The notes beneath the pieces were generated by a model that worked only from the letters and a program-made list of their open reading frames with translations, was not told where the DNA came from and did no database searches. Shown here piece after piece: positions 50,035-61,500 of a stretch of 64,000 nt of DNA; the first letter of the stretch is position 1, and every line of letters begins with the position of its first letter. Source of the stretch: Paragonimus skrjabini miyazakii (Eukaryota; Platyhelminthes; Trematoda; Plagiorchiida; Troglotrematidae); assembly GCA_014338405.1 (NCBI GenBank), contig JTDE01000697.1, positions 33,493 through 97,492 of the forward strand. The letters run 5' to 3'. A program made the translations under genes and the position numbers.

Positions 50035-52345
50035 GTAAGCAGGCCAGTAGGCCTGAGCTAGACCTCAAGAACTATTTAGTCAGTACTGCAATGTCTTCCT
50101 CTTCCGGGGGTTTCTTCGAGGTTGTAATGCAAGCTGGATTATTTCAGCGTGTGGAGAACCATACAAAGTGGGGGGGGGTAGGACAGATGCTGTCTTATCT
50201 TGACAATATTCTTCCAACGAGGTTGATATGAGAAACAATTTAAATGTCACAGCTCCGCTTGGTCTTAGTTATCATGAGATGACTGAATTCACTTAGCAGC
50301 ACGGAACTAGATAGTATATTTCCGAAAATACAAGTCTAAAATCATATCACAAGGCTAATTTCGGAAGGATAAAGACAAACGTTAGCAAGGTTGGTTGGTT
50401 TGACTCCTTTACCACACTTAGCCCAGATGATCACTGGCACATCATCATCGGGCAAATCTTTGATGCCGCTGCTATCTATATTTCAGTTAGGCGTCCTCGG
50501 CCTAGTAGAAAGCTAAGACGCCTACGGCGAAGAATAAAACGTTTTATCACATAGGAACGTTCAGCCTGGAACAGGTACCAATTGAAACAAACTGAACTCG
50601 CGTTTGTCACATATTTAATGTGGCACAATCGTGCCACGGCTAGTTTTGGAGAGGGTCGACTTTGCTATCAACTTGGTCATGCTGAAAAGCTGGAGGTGAA
50701 TTGTAGGCTTTTCCAAAGTTATAGCACACACATGCAGTAAGGTTAATATTTCGCAACTGCAAACTTCTAATGGACTTGCCGGCGGAGATACAGAAGCAGC
50801 CAACACATAAAGTAAACGGTGCGTAAGTGTACAGAAGTGCAAGTGACGAAAGACTTGTGCGCGCGTATGTGACTGAATTGCTTCAACTTTCAATGTCACA
50901 AGTCAGTCAAGTTAGACAAACTACTAACCGGGAAATCGCTCGGTCCAGATTTGATATCCCATGCCTTCTTGAAAAAGTATGCCACGGAAATAACACAATA
51001 ACTTGTGGAACTTTTCAATCGCTCCATATCAACCGGTTGTTTTACGGTTTGCTTGGGAAAACTTCACAATCACACCTATCTTCAAAGGTAGAGGAAAAGA
51101 CGTTCCTGCAAACTGTCGACCAGTAACGTAGCTTTCAGTAGCCTCCAAGATAATGCAGAGCTTGCAAAATAACTAATTTCGGACTAAGGCTGAAAGATCT
51201 TCAACTCACCACCAAGGAGCAACATGGCTGTTCTAGAGGATACTCATGCGTGACGAATTTGCTGATTGCTTTTAGTATTTAGACGAAGGCTACAAACGGG
51301 GAGTTGTCATAGTCCTGGTTTATCTTGATCTTTCCTAAGCCTCTGGTATGGTTGATCATTCCACCTTACTGCGGAAACTACATAATTTTGGCCTTCCTGA
51401 ACACTTACTCACGCGGCTTGAGAACTACCTGGCTGAACATAGGCTCGACGTCAAGGTTAATGGATAGCTGTCAGACGGGCTCTCTGCAAACGGTGGAGTT
51501 TCACAAGAACCAATATTAAGGCTCCAATCATGCATTTTTTTAATCTTGAGCCATCCAGTATAGTCAGTCCATTGATGTTGCTCTACGCCAATGACACAAA
51601 GCGCTTGCGAGTTATAGAGTACTTGGAAGAGGTGTTGACCTTACAGGACGATTTGAAACCGGTGATTCGTAAAAGATAACTTACCGTTCAATGTCAACAA
51701 ATGTAAAGTAGCATACGTTCACCACAAAAACTGTGCTGACTGATACCATTAGTAGCACAAGTCCACTCGTGACAGCGTGCGAAACAGACTTCGGGACAAA
51801 GGTGGCGGACAGTTTGGGTTTGTCTAAAAATTAGGCTGGCATTGTTAGAAAGAACAAGTGACCCTAAACCTTTTAGGGAGAATTCGTGAGACCCTTCATA
51901 TTAAGTTCGCTTCCATAATCAGCTAACACCTGGAAACGAACACACACGTCTGTTGTCCTTATCTCGGAAAAGGATTTGGCTTTTATTGGGTGTTTCCATA
52001 GAGAGGCAGCCAGAAGAACTGAGGGGCAGAGGAAAACCTTCCACCCGGAAAGACTGACTGAAGTGGGTCAACTACAGATATCTCAAGATATACCTAATTC
52101 TTTCCTACAAAGCACTCAACACTGTGGATCATCCATTGGTGAGCGTTTAAGAAGTTTTTCGGTGAAACTGAGCATTGGAACAAGGAGGTTACTCAGTAGA
52201 CAGAGCTGCTTCACAGTTGGAGTCCGTTTACACTGGCATGGATTGTCCAACTCTTTGGTCACGCCTGAGTTCTTTGCAGTTTTTAAAATATTACTGAATC
52301 AACACACACGTGGGAGGTAACCGGTACTACAAGTTTCCTAACCAT
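50035..52345 (+). pseudogene. CR1/Jockey-like LINE, decayed, 5'-truncated
   Basis: Stitching the three plus frames reveals most of one LINE protein, too broken to appear as a long frame. In order: the end of the apurinic-type endonuclease (PELDLKNY, EVVMQAGLFQRVENHT about 50046-50165, TNEVDMRNNLNVTAPLGL about 50217-50269); a connector with PRPSRKLRRLRRRIKRF (about 50493); reverse transcriptase starting LGPDLISHAFLKKYATEI and FNRSISTGC, TPIFKGRGKDVPANCRPV (about 51073), motif A YLDLS (51321-51335) then MVDHSTLLRKL, motif B GGVSQEPILR, and motif C as YAND (51584-51595) in place of YADD. A C-terminal part runs 51976-52320 and ends with HWHGLSNSLVTPEFFAVFK. Many stops and shifts; the changed motif C confirms it is dead. 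Confidence 0.85.
50170..50178 (+). repeat. Run of nine Gs in LINE endonuclease region
   Basis: Sits exactly where the endonuclease frame shifts, so slippage here probably caused that frameshift. Confidence 0.6.
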
Positions 52346-55300
52346 TAAACTAGCTCAGTCTCACAGGTCATATTTGACTGAATGCTGTTTCAATGTGACT
52401 TAGTGTCTATTACTGAAATGATAGCAGTCAACGGCTTCATTGAATTTACTTCATATTCAGTTCCATTCATTTTTCCTATATACCTATAAACCGTCCAGTA
52501 CATTTTTTTCACCAATAAGCACAGAGACAGGAAAGCAAAAACAAAGATCTTCTCCCCGTAACAATCTATGAACTTAAAAAACCTATGAGTGAACAAAATT
52601 GATGACCGGATTTTGTTTTCCGAACGGCGATGTTCGAATTGCCTTTCTTGAATATTTGAGAAAGGCCAACAGTATAGCGTAAGATGTCTCGTGCTCGGAC
52701 ATTTCGTTCGCATCTCATCTGTTACTACAGCGAAATTAGTGCAATCAATATATAGCAAGCAGACATGGCAACAATGGGGAAGAATGCTGGCGTGATAAGC
52801 GGGGTCAGAATGATCAAGACTCAAGGACAGAGCATTCAGATGACGCAACAGGAGGCTGATACGGATGGTTACGTTCCAAGGTCAAATGGTCAGGGGCAGT
52901 TAGGTGAGAGGTGTGGGGGATGTTTTATCAAATGTATTTCGGGGAACCACTGCTTCGAATTTATTGAATATCTCTTTATTGGCAGTCTCTTCCGCCAGAT
53001 GACTTTGTCTTACACCAGCCAGCATGCACACCTGTTGATGTGAGATGGTCGACGGGAATGTTCCTCCCGAAACTTCAAGGTTTCAATACCACACAGCAAA
53101 AATCATCACATGGGTTCAGCGTACATCCGGTCACTCGCCAAACCGCTCAAGTATCCCTGTCAACACAAATAAAATGAGTTCACAAACACCATTTAGGTCT
53201 TTGAACTACAATTGCTGATTGCCCCACTCATTTCCCCATCAATGCTTATGCTACTGTCTACAGACAAGCAAAAGTTTACAATTATTGTAAACTGGCATAA
53301 ACAAAATTGGACGCAGTCACCAAACCTTCCAAGTCTCAAGTTGATGCTCCACCGTGCTGAGAGGAAAGCACACCTGATACAGACAAAACGCGTTAATAGC
53401 TGCCTAAGAGTTGCCCAAAACCGTAACAATGTTTACGGCATATTCACTACTGATACGCATCACCCAGGAGCTCTAACTATAACGAAACCAGAATACAGTA
53501 TAGCTTTTCAAAACGGCACAGAAGCCACAGAAGAGTGACAGGAAAAGATGTCGTTTTATATAAACTGATTCATTAATAATATAAGAATAATACAATAGAA
53601 TGTGATACATTTTGTAAAACCAGTAATAAAGATTGCAAGAGATACCACCATGGGAAAGGTTTCCTTATTTCAGTTTGATCACGACTGATGACATTAGCGT
53701 TTTTCTAAGATAAACGGTACTCAATACAATCAATTTGCGAATCCATCTACATTTGTAGATGGGTTCTGCGGGATACTGATCACAAGCTTTACATATAACA
53801 CCTTGAAAAAATTGATTGTGAACTACGATTTCTCAGGTAGTTGGCTATTATCGATTATGTAACCGCAAGGTAGTCGGAATAAACTCTAACTTGGCTCCCT
53901 CCACGTCGTATAAGATGACCGCCTAAATCTATTAGCAAACTATTGATCAAACCATATTCTGTCCAGACTGCTTGTTCCATCACTGTTAGTTGAGTACATG
54001 TCAATTAAGTGGTTGACTTAAACAGACAAAACAGCTGAAACTAGAAAAAAGGATTTGATTCTTGTGCTCTGAGCATTTGTTGGACCATAACACTTTTAAA
54101 ACTTCATACCAAGTTTTTGGAAGTTGAATGGTTTCGTTATATTTGCAAAGTTTATAACCCAGCTCATCATGTTCATACTGCAATTAACAGCGCATGCCAA
54201 TTTATAATTGATGGTGCTTCATTTTGAAGAATGACGTGAGTTTGTGTAACTGTTTCAAAACTTACTGAGTAATCACCATGTTAATGCCCATTTTCTACAT
54301 TCAAGTGACCCAGTTTTTAGAAACGTAGACATTTTGGTGAAAAGTTTCTTACGTTTCTGCTAGGAAAATCAATGTTTTGATGACTGTAGACAAAAAGGAT
54401 ACCATATTTTACAATACACATCATTTCCTAACAACCAGTGTACAGAATTAATTTGATTTTTGAGTTAGCCAAAACGTATTTCAATACACTTTTAAAAAAT
54501 ATACTACAACCATGTGAATACTACTCATCGAATCTTTTGCCTTTGTGCTTCAGTGTAATCCCCCGCTTGCAATGCGAGGAAAATTTAAAAAAAATACTTA
54601 GCACACGTATTTTAAGAATTTTAGATAACGACTTCACAGACAAGAACAAAAGCCTGTTAATCTTACTGAACTCTGTTTCACATTTTATATTTTTCCGTTT
54701 TTCGCTGTTGTCATAATAACTACTGTGTGGTACATCAACAAAATACTGATGTGTCTGCAAGTTCGGTTACAGGAAAAACTGTCATCCAGGGTTGTATCAG
54801 ATTTTCACAGTATAACTGAACAAGACAGCTGGTGTAACACAATGAAACCAGTTTATTCAGTTAACACAGCCCATTGATCTAGTGAGTGTTTGAAAGGTGG
54901 CTTTCGAGCACCAATGTTTCAAATTTAATTACGTTCACTCTGTCTGGTTTTACTGTAGGACACTCTGTAACGATACAATAATTGGTCGGCATATTTTCAG
55001 TCCGTGTTCTGGTGAAAAGGAAAACGTCCACGGTAATAGTAAACGGAAGAAGTAACGGACCAAAAATTGCTGATAGGTTTAGTAGTAGAGTACTAAGTTG
55101 TTTTAAACATTTCGAGTTGGTAAATTAGTGATTCTTTCGTAAATTATTGATAAAACTCGGTGATAAATTTGCAGGCAACAAAATTTACAGCAATATTGTA
55201 AACATTTATCTCAACACATTTCAGTTTCGGTTGTAAATCGTGGATGGCTGAGATGGTGAGTATTGAAGCACAACCGATTTAAACTAGATTTGTAATTGTG

Positions 55301-58300
55301 ACCTATGTGACTTAATAACACTCCAGTGTTACAATGCTGCAAACCGGCTAAGCAAAACTGTTCCATGCTGAAAATCTATTATATTTGGTCGCAGCTTTAC
55401 ATCCAGGTAGGCTTTTTGACTAGTCTCTCTTGAAGAGATGTACAAGACTCAAGCTTCTGATCTCAGTTTAGCTAGTTATGACTAGTTATTAATCAGTAGA
55501 CTAAAATCACTGAAATCTGAGTGCAAAATAACATGCATAGGAAGAGATGTATTGCCGACAAGAATTACCAAGAAAGAAACTCAGCTGTAGAGTTTTATTT
55601 TTAAGTGAACCAGACGAAACGCCAAGCTGAATTAGGAAGTTGAGAACAAATGTGAATGACAGTTATTGTGTAACACGGTTAGTCAGCAAATACGAATCGA
55701 AGTAGTTTTTTGACTAGGAGGAAGAATTGTGAATGTATTACGATTGCATCAGAACAAATGTTTAAAATCCTTAAGGAAACTTTCGAGAAATCGGGATGGA
55801 TTTTTCAGGCCAGTTCAGGGGTATATATTTATGACCGAACAAATTGAAATCCTGCAACCTTATAATGCATAACCCTTTTTCGGTTAAATAATTATGGCTT
55901 CCGGGATTTGTTCTTAATAGAGGTGAACGATTTTAAACTTGACCTTAACTGGCATGGGTACACAGTCAGTTTCTGCTTATCTCTACATCCCATCCATCAT
56001 GGGCGTGGTCCGGATGTTTAATGTTATATGTGAGTTGGTCTGAATGAGTTACACTACATCAGCGAGAGCGTGTTAACTTATTGTCCTCATGCAAGAGATC
56101 GGGGACACAAAACATTGCAGTAATAACGAAAACTTTCAAGAAAGTGCATTATCTGTCTTAGGATCATTAGTTGAATCGATAAAATCGTTCCGGTGTAAAA
56201 TCGCTAAACAGATTTGTGGATAACAACTTATTTTAGACCACAAGCATCTGCAAATTCAAACAAGAGTTTTACTTTCTACTCTCTATGTAGCTACTTTGAA
56301 TTAGTCTTTGAATTTCAAGAAAAAATTTCGAAAGCGGTTTGGAAATGAACTGACAAAATGTTACTTCTGTTTATCTGACACTCTTAAAGAAAGAACATAT
56401 TTGTCGACAATGATTTAACGAAGAAAGTTCAAAACGGAGTGCATAATTTTGGTAAAGTTGCCTCCAAATTGTGGTTCATTGTACATTTGTTAACGTGTCT
56501 TTTCAGTAAATCTGTGTGGTTGTCACAATGGATACCTCGTTAAGACTGCAGGCTTCATCGTGTCAGATTCAAACTCGTGAGACATTTATTTTAGGTGACC
56601 TACTGGCTTCATTCAACAAGTCAGTTCTGAATCAGCTCTTATGGAATCCACAAGGATAAATGCAGTTGAATTCAGCTGACTACATGCTCCGAATTTGCTC
56701 ACAACTCGTGGGATCTACAACCACAATTACAATGACATATTTTTCGTTTGGTCTGTTGTTATTAGATACTTCCTTACAATGTTACTAGTAATATGCGGAA
56801 CTAAGGAAATCACTGTTTCTTCCAAATAAGTAATCGAGTAATTTGAATGTAGCTGTTAGCAATCTGGTACTCGATATTTTTACATGGCAGTGAAGTCCAG
56901 TTTTGTGTGAGTTTAATGAATAGGTGGTCAGTAAGGTTCTTTGCGTGAACAGTTACACTACGGGTCGGTTCATTTGTCTTTTCATTACTGCTGGAGTTTA
57001 GTAGCAGTTAAACTCCTGTATCGTTCATCCTTTCAAATCAGTCCAACTAGTTGGTTTACTTTAACCGTCCGTTAGTACTTTCCATTTGGATTACGAAGAG
57101 TAAATTCATATCCACCTCACCTCAGTTGGATTAAATGGTTAGTGACGAACAATTGCACTATCCAACCCTGAACAGTAAAAACCGCTTTATATGCTTTCTT
57201 AAAAGGACGTAAAGGTTGAGTATAATTCAATTACATCAGTTTGTTAAAATCATGTTGAAAATCGCTTATCAGATACTGTAAATCTTAATTAGGTGTTAAT
57301 GTAAAATTAGGTCAACCAGACAGAAATAAGGCCACCGTAAACTTGACGTTGAAACGTTCATAAGGATTGTTTTGGTCGATATCGACACTACTTCACTGCG
57401 CTCACGAGTACAGCCAGAATTTGTTGAACCACGACTACAGTCTGATATAATGTTGCGATGAAATCGACCTTTCCGCATTATTTTTCAATTTCTCATTGAT
57501 GGTGTTTACAAACAGAATTATAGTGTGTTTTACATCTGGGCAGATTTCTCATAGTAACTCGGATCATACGGAAAAGCCTCAGGGCGCACTGTTCCGTTTG
57601 TAACCGTTTTAACTCCGAAAATTACTCAGAGTTCACCTTATTCCTAAGCGTTCTCAGAAAACACATTTCTTGCTTACTTCTCTTTCATTTTCCTGTACAT
57701 CGGCCATCGTCCCCCGGATATTAATGTCCCCCAATTTGAGGAACACTTAGTTATGTGAACGGGAAAGTAGGCACTCAAATTGAGTGGTGCACGGTTTGTA
57801 AGTAAACAAGAGCGTTTTTGATATTCACGGAAAATTGACGGCTCCTTTATTCGGCCGGTTTTACAGTCATAAGATTTGGGTTGGCAGCTGCTCATAAACG
57901 ATGAGAATGTTACAGGGTAATAGTGCGATTCCAGTTTGATTTCATGTCAACGTGTAGTGGGCCAGTGACATGCAGCTGTAAACAGCGCTGTGACTATGAT
58001 CAATTTGCTGTTGTATCCGAAATGATTTTGGTGTCCCGACACTGTTTACTTGTCCACCACTGGACTATTATTTGTCATTCTCAGTATAGCCCTACTTATC
58101 TCTGGGTGCATTTTCAGACTGCACCGGAGCAACAAGAGAAAAGCTTCAAAAACTTAGTTGAACTGGCCGGTTTCATATACTGATACAGTATCAGTTCTAT
58201 GTTCCGGGCCACTACTGTGGGGAAAATAGGTAACCTGAAAGGTGCTCTTAATGGTTGTTTGAACAGGTGTAGAAAGAAACAAAAAAACGTTGGTCATCTT

Positions 58301-59330
58301 TTCCTCACTCGTAAATATTTTGGTATCGAAAAAGCTTAATAGCCAATAAATAATTTGAAACCAATAACCGGTAGCTGTACGCTTAACACTTCACTGAGGT
58401 AATTTTAAATCATGTGCCGGACCGACATAAACACTGTTTGGACACAATTGTTTTTGTCCTGTTTTGCTTAGCAGACAAAATTACTATGACGATTTTGGGT
58501 ATTTTTCTTGATAATTAATAGAACTAAGAAAACTATGCTATTCACAATAAGACCACAAATGAAGCTGTCCATGTTCCGGAAATAATCTGAAATGTTACTG
58601 CCCTTGATGTAGTTGCACACTAGAATACAAGATTCATCCACTAAACGAGACTTTATGGTAAGTTTGGTCATTTCTTGTAATCCGCCTACAAAAACAGACG
58701 TGAATTTCATAATGTAGCATTGGTTTCACATGTCCTATTCGATCACTCATCTCGCGGGTTAAAATTAACTAACCAAGTTAATCTATGTTTTTACTAGTTC
58801 AACAAGAAGATAGTTATTTTCCACGTTCAGTTATAAACTGAAATTTCGTGAACTACGTTCCAGCTACAAAACGGTCCTGCCAATTTTGTACGAAAACCGG
58901 TATTCACTGCGATGTTCATCATCTTTCTGTCACTAAAACAGGAAGTACTTGAGAATCAGGAAGTTGCATGTCTACCGATGTGAGGTTAACTTCAGACTAT
59001 ATCCTACCGATATAGGCCATCATATTTGTCTACTCCAAATATTCCGTTCAACTTGTAAGCCATGATGACCAGAAACGAGGAGTCAACTACTGTTAAATTC
59101 AAAGCAACCAAATCAAACACTCGAACTTTTGGTTGCCACATGCAGTTTTCACTAACTTACAGGAGTACATCTACTGCATCATTTCATAAAAATGTGACTA
59201 CAAACTGAAGCTGAAACTGTGACAGAGTTGTGCGTCGACCTCTAACTCATTGCCTGTAAACTGTGGGTGGACAACCTGTCCTTCCGTTTTGTAAATGTTT
59301 AGCGCTGTTCAGTTAACACAGTGAACTGGC
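52346..59330. other. 7-kb stretch without recognised features
   Basis: Open frames at 52390-52848 (-), 52765-53043 (+) and 53212-53538 (+) cluster together but show no known domain in any frame. A tRNA-like scrap with GGTTCGA-like AGATTCAAACTCG near 56568 may be an unrelated SINE head. The remainder is AT-rich with nothing recognisable. Confidence 0.4.
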
Positions 59331-59478
59331 AGAGCTCATCATTAGTACACACATTTTGCCACGGCCGGGATTAGAAATCCTGCAACGCTTTCATGAGGCA
59401 ACCGTGTTAACCACTGCGTCACTGACCTCACATCAAACAAGACCGAAATATCATACATGAAGGCTCAAACACTTTCGC
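59331..59478 (-). mobile_element. SINE head half, inverted and cut in ribozyme
   Basis: The minus strand shows the SINE leader (GTGTTTGAGCC, ATATTTCGGTC), the A-box region GACGCAGTGGTTAACACGG, the B-box region GGATTTCTAATCCC and GGCCGTGGC. Similarity then stops within the hammerhead after ATGATGAGCTCT at about 59331, before GAAA. Confidence 0.65.
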
Positions 59479-59520
59479 TCATGAGCAACTGTCAGATTGC
59501 CTGATCATCTCCATAGCAGC

Positions 59521-59612
59521 CAAAAGTCTTTCTGAATACGAAGACTGCGACCAAATGCGAGTTGTGTTCAACTTGAAATTAATCAACTTCCCGTCGATTC
59601 ATCACTAATATG
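59521..59612 (+). mobile_element. SINE tail half, opposite orientation
   Basis: The plus strand matches the SINE tail: TTTCTGAATACGAAGACTGC, then GTTGTGTTCAACTTGAAATT and AATCAACTTCCCG. It lies about 40 bp from the inverted head half, so the element has been broken and inverted at or near the ribozyme. Confidence 0.6.
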
Positions 59613-59984
59613 ATTAAAGGTCGTTGGGATTTCAAATGCACTATTAGATTTGTTGTACATAAACACTTAGACGGAGCAGACTTTATGTGGTCACTCGCTT
59701 GTCCGGTTCTGTTTACGAGTGTTTATCGTAGAGTTTACAGTATATGAAATAAGTTTGCCTGCATTTTTTGAGCTGGTAACTGCGTGTATGAGAACAATTT
59801 CAGTAACTGGCGAAATCTGTTGTCTTCTATTTTTACGAATCCCGTTAGCATCTTTGGTAAACCTGTTTGCAGCTTGTCCTACAAGCATGAGAAAAATGCT
59901 TAAGGAGTAGCTGAAATATTATGATCTTTTACACCCTTTGTGGAACAAATATACCATAGGAATGCAACACACATTTTTGTAGTC
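59613..59984. other. Unassigned spacer
   Basis: Two overlapping short frames on opposite strands, neither recognised. The Penelope-like relic begins after it. Confidence 0.4.
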
Positions 59985-61060
59985 CTGGGTGCCAGCGACC
60001 CATGCACTGAAGATTACATTTGAGTCAGTCTACACACACTCCAACAGCAATGTCAATATTGAAAACAGCAACACCTTCAACAACAAAGTTAATACACGGT
60101 CTCTACTGGCTGATTTCAATCATGCGGACCATAACACAGTAATTAATATCGAATTGGAGAGTAACCATTAACTATCATTTCCAGATGTTGCCATGTTTCG
60201 TAAAACCGATGGATCAATTCAAAGAGCAGTTTATAAGAAGAAACGTCAAGTGGCCAGTACAAGAACCCCCTCAAATTTATTGCGCTGAAACCTTAGCGGA
60301 ATTTGTTTTGCTGCTTAACAACTACAGCCCAAAGAATAGGCATGCAAGGTACCTTGTCGGATGAACTCCAGCACGTTCGGGATATGCTAAGTCAAAATGG
60401 ATATCCGCAACGATCTCTGGACAAAAATGTTCAATCAAAAGCGAAACATAAAATTGTTCAAACAGTGGAGAAAAACCCCGTCTTCATACCTTTATCATAC
60501 AAGGGGGGAGCTACTAGTGAAATTATCACCCGCCGAGTTTATAATGCAGTTGACAGTGCCTATCCTGCAGCACGCGTAATCATATCGTTCAGTACCTGCC
60601 CGGTACTGATGCCATACCTCGAAGATAACTTGCTTAGGTTTTCCTCGTTCTTTTGTGTTTATTTCCTCACCTGTTGTTGTCCAGCAGCTTAAGTTAGGAG
60701 AACCACAAAGCGGCTATCAGAAAGGAGTCGTGAAAACCTCCCGAAACGGCTTCATAACGGTTTGCTAAAGCCCATTTTCATTGTAGTTTACACTTGTTTG
60801 ATATTGGCCATTAAACTGAGCCGGATAAAGCTTTCTGGGTCATCCACAAGGTCTATCAAACCTACTTTAGAGCTATCAGGTTGCGACTGTTATCAGCGGC
60901 CCAGGCTTTTGTCATCAGACTCTAGAACTGCTGTCTTCGTGCCAAAAAATGTTCGAACAAACTTTACATCTCCCTTGGCCAACTATTCCACAGCCACTGA
61001 AAACCCAAGCGAGCGTGAACCACTTGACATCGAAGAACGCGTGTCTCAAAGCAGACACGC
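59985..61060 (+). pseudogene. Penelope-like element relic, from palm end to GIY-YIG
   Basis: The plus strand shows LLADFNHADHNTVINIELES followed after a stop by LSFPDVAMFRKTDGSIQRAV, the stretch just after the reverse transcriptase palm. The frame 60303-60692 (129 codons) then gives TTTAQRIGMQGTLSDELQHV, LSQNGYP and FIPLSYKGGATSEIITRRVY, closing with FSTCPVLMPYLEDNLLRF. The GIY-YIG domain follows with a stop at its YIG (VRRTTKRLSER, LPKRLHNGLLKPI), then shifts frame to VIHKVYQTYFRAIRLRLLSA and LHLPWP near 60975. It belongs to a different subfamily from the 31-kb relic, judging by low similarity. No hammerhead was found within 150 bp of its end. Confidence 0.8.
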
Positions 61061-61213
61061 GTGACAGTGTACCATATTCACCAACACCCCCACCCTCTTC
61101 CAATAGACTGTGATCTGTCTTACATCAAGGGTTTTAATGACGCATCCAACATTGTAACAGACACTGACTGTGTCTCCCATCGAGACAATTGGGCAACCTG
61201 CTCATTAGTCACA

Positions 61214-61500
61214 CGCGAACGTGGTTGAGCGTTCACATACGATATTTCGGTCGTGTCTAATGTGAGGCCAATGGCAAAGTGGTCAACATGGTTGCCTAAT
61301 GAAAGAAGAGGGATGGTTCTAATCCCCACTGGGGCAAGGATGTGCGCAACTGACCAACTCTAATTAGAGCAAAACTCGAGTATAATGCTTCTTTCCGAAA
61401 GGGGCTGTCAGGAAAGAATTTGAGAATACGAAAACTGTGATCAATTGTGGGTGCTATGTTGACTTGAAATTAACCAAATCCCCGACTACTTATCAGTAGT
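61214..61500 (+). mobile_element. Full-length tRNA-derived SINE with hammerhead relic
   Basis: About 287 bp with clear ends. A perfect Pol III A box TGGCAAAGTGG (61272-61282) is followed 43 nt later by a B box GGTTCTAATCC (61315-61325, 10 of 11). The hammerhead relic begins 19 nt after that. The tail keeps CTGTGATCAATTGTGGGTGC and ends near CCCCGACTACTTATCAGTAG. No poly(A) is seen; the 3' end is a unique sequence that may have been recognised by the partner reverse transcriptase. It lies about 150 bp downstream of the Penelope-like relic. Confidence 0.85.
61344..61388 (+). ncRNA. Hammerhead ribozyme relic in SINE
   Basis: Core strand CTGACCA (two changes from CTGATGA). Helix II keeps CTCT/AGAG pairing around AATT. 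AAAA replaces GAAA, CTCGAG (61375-61380) is intact, and the cleavage dinucleotide is TA. Helix I has decayed. It should be inactive. Confidence 0.7.

Noticed and set aside
52765..53538. Cluster of open frames possibly from one mobile element
   Set aside because: No frame on either strand gave a recognisable retroelement or transposase motif.
60303..60692. Independent 129-residue host gene
   Set aside because: Its motifs (NGYP, the LSYKGG segment, the segment leading into GIY-YIG) are those of a Penelope-like protein and continue in neighbouring frames.
61184..61203. CTGACTG with a nearby 5-bp hairpin, hammerhead-like
   Set aside because: Both core strands deviate at several invariant positions and no helix I partner is found.
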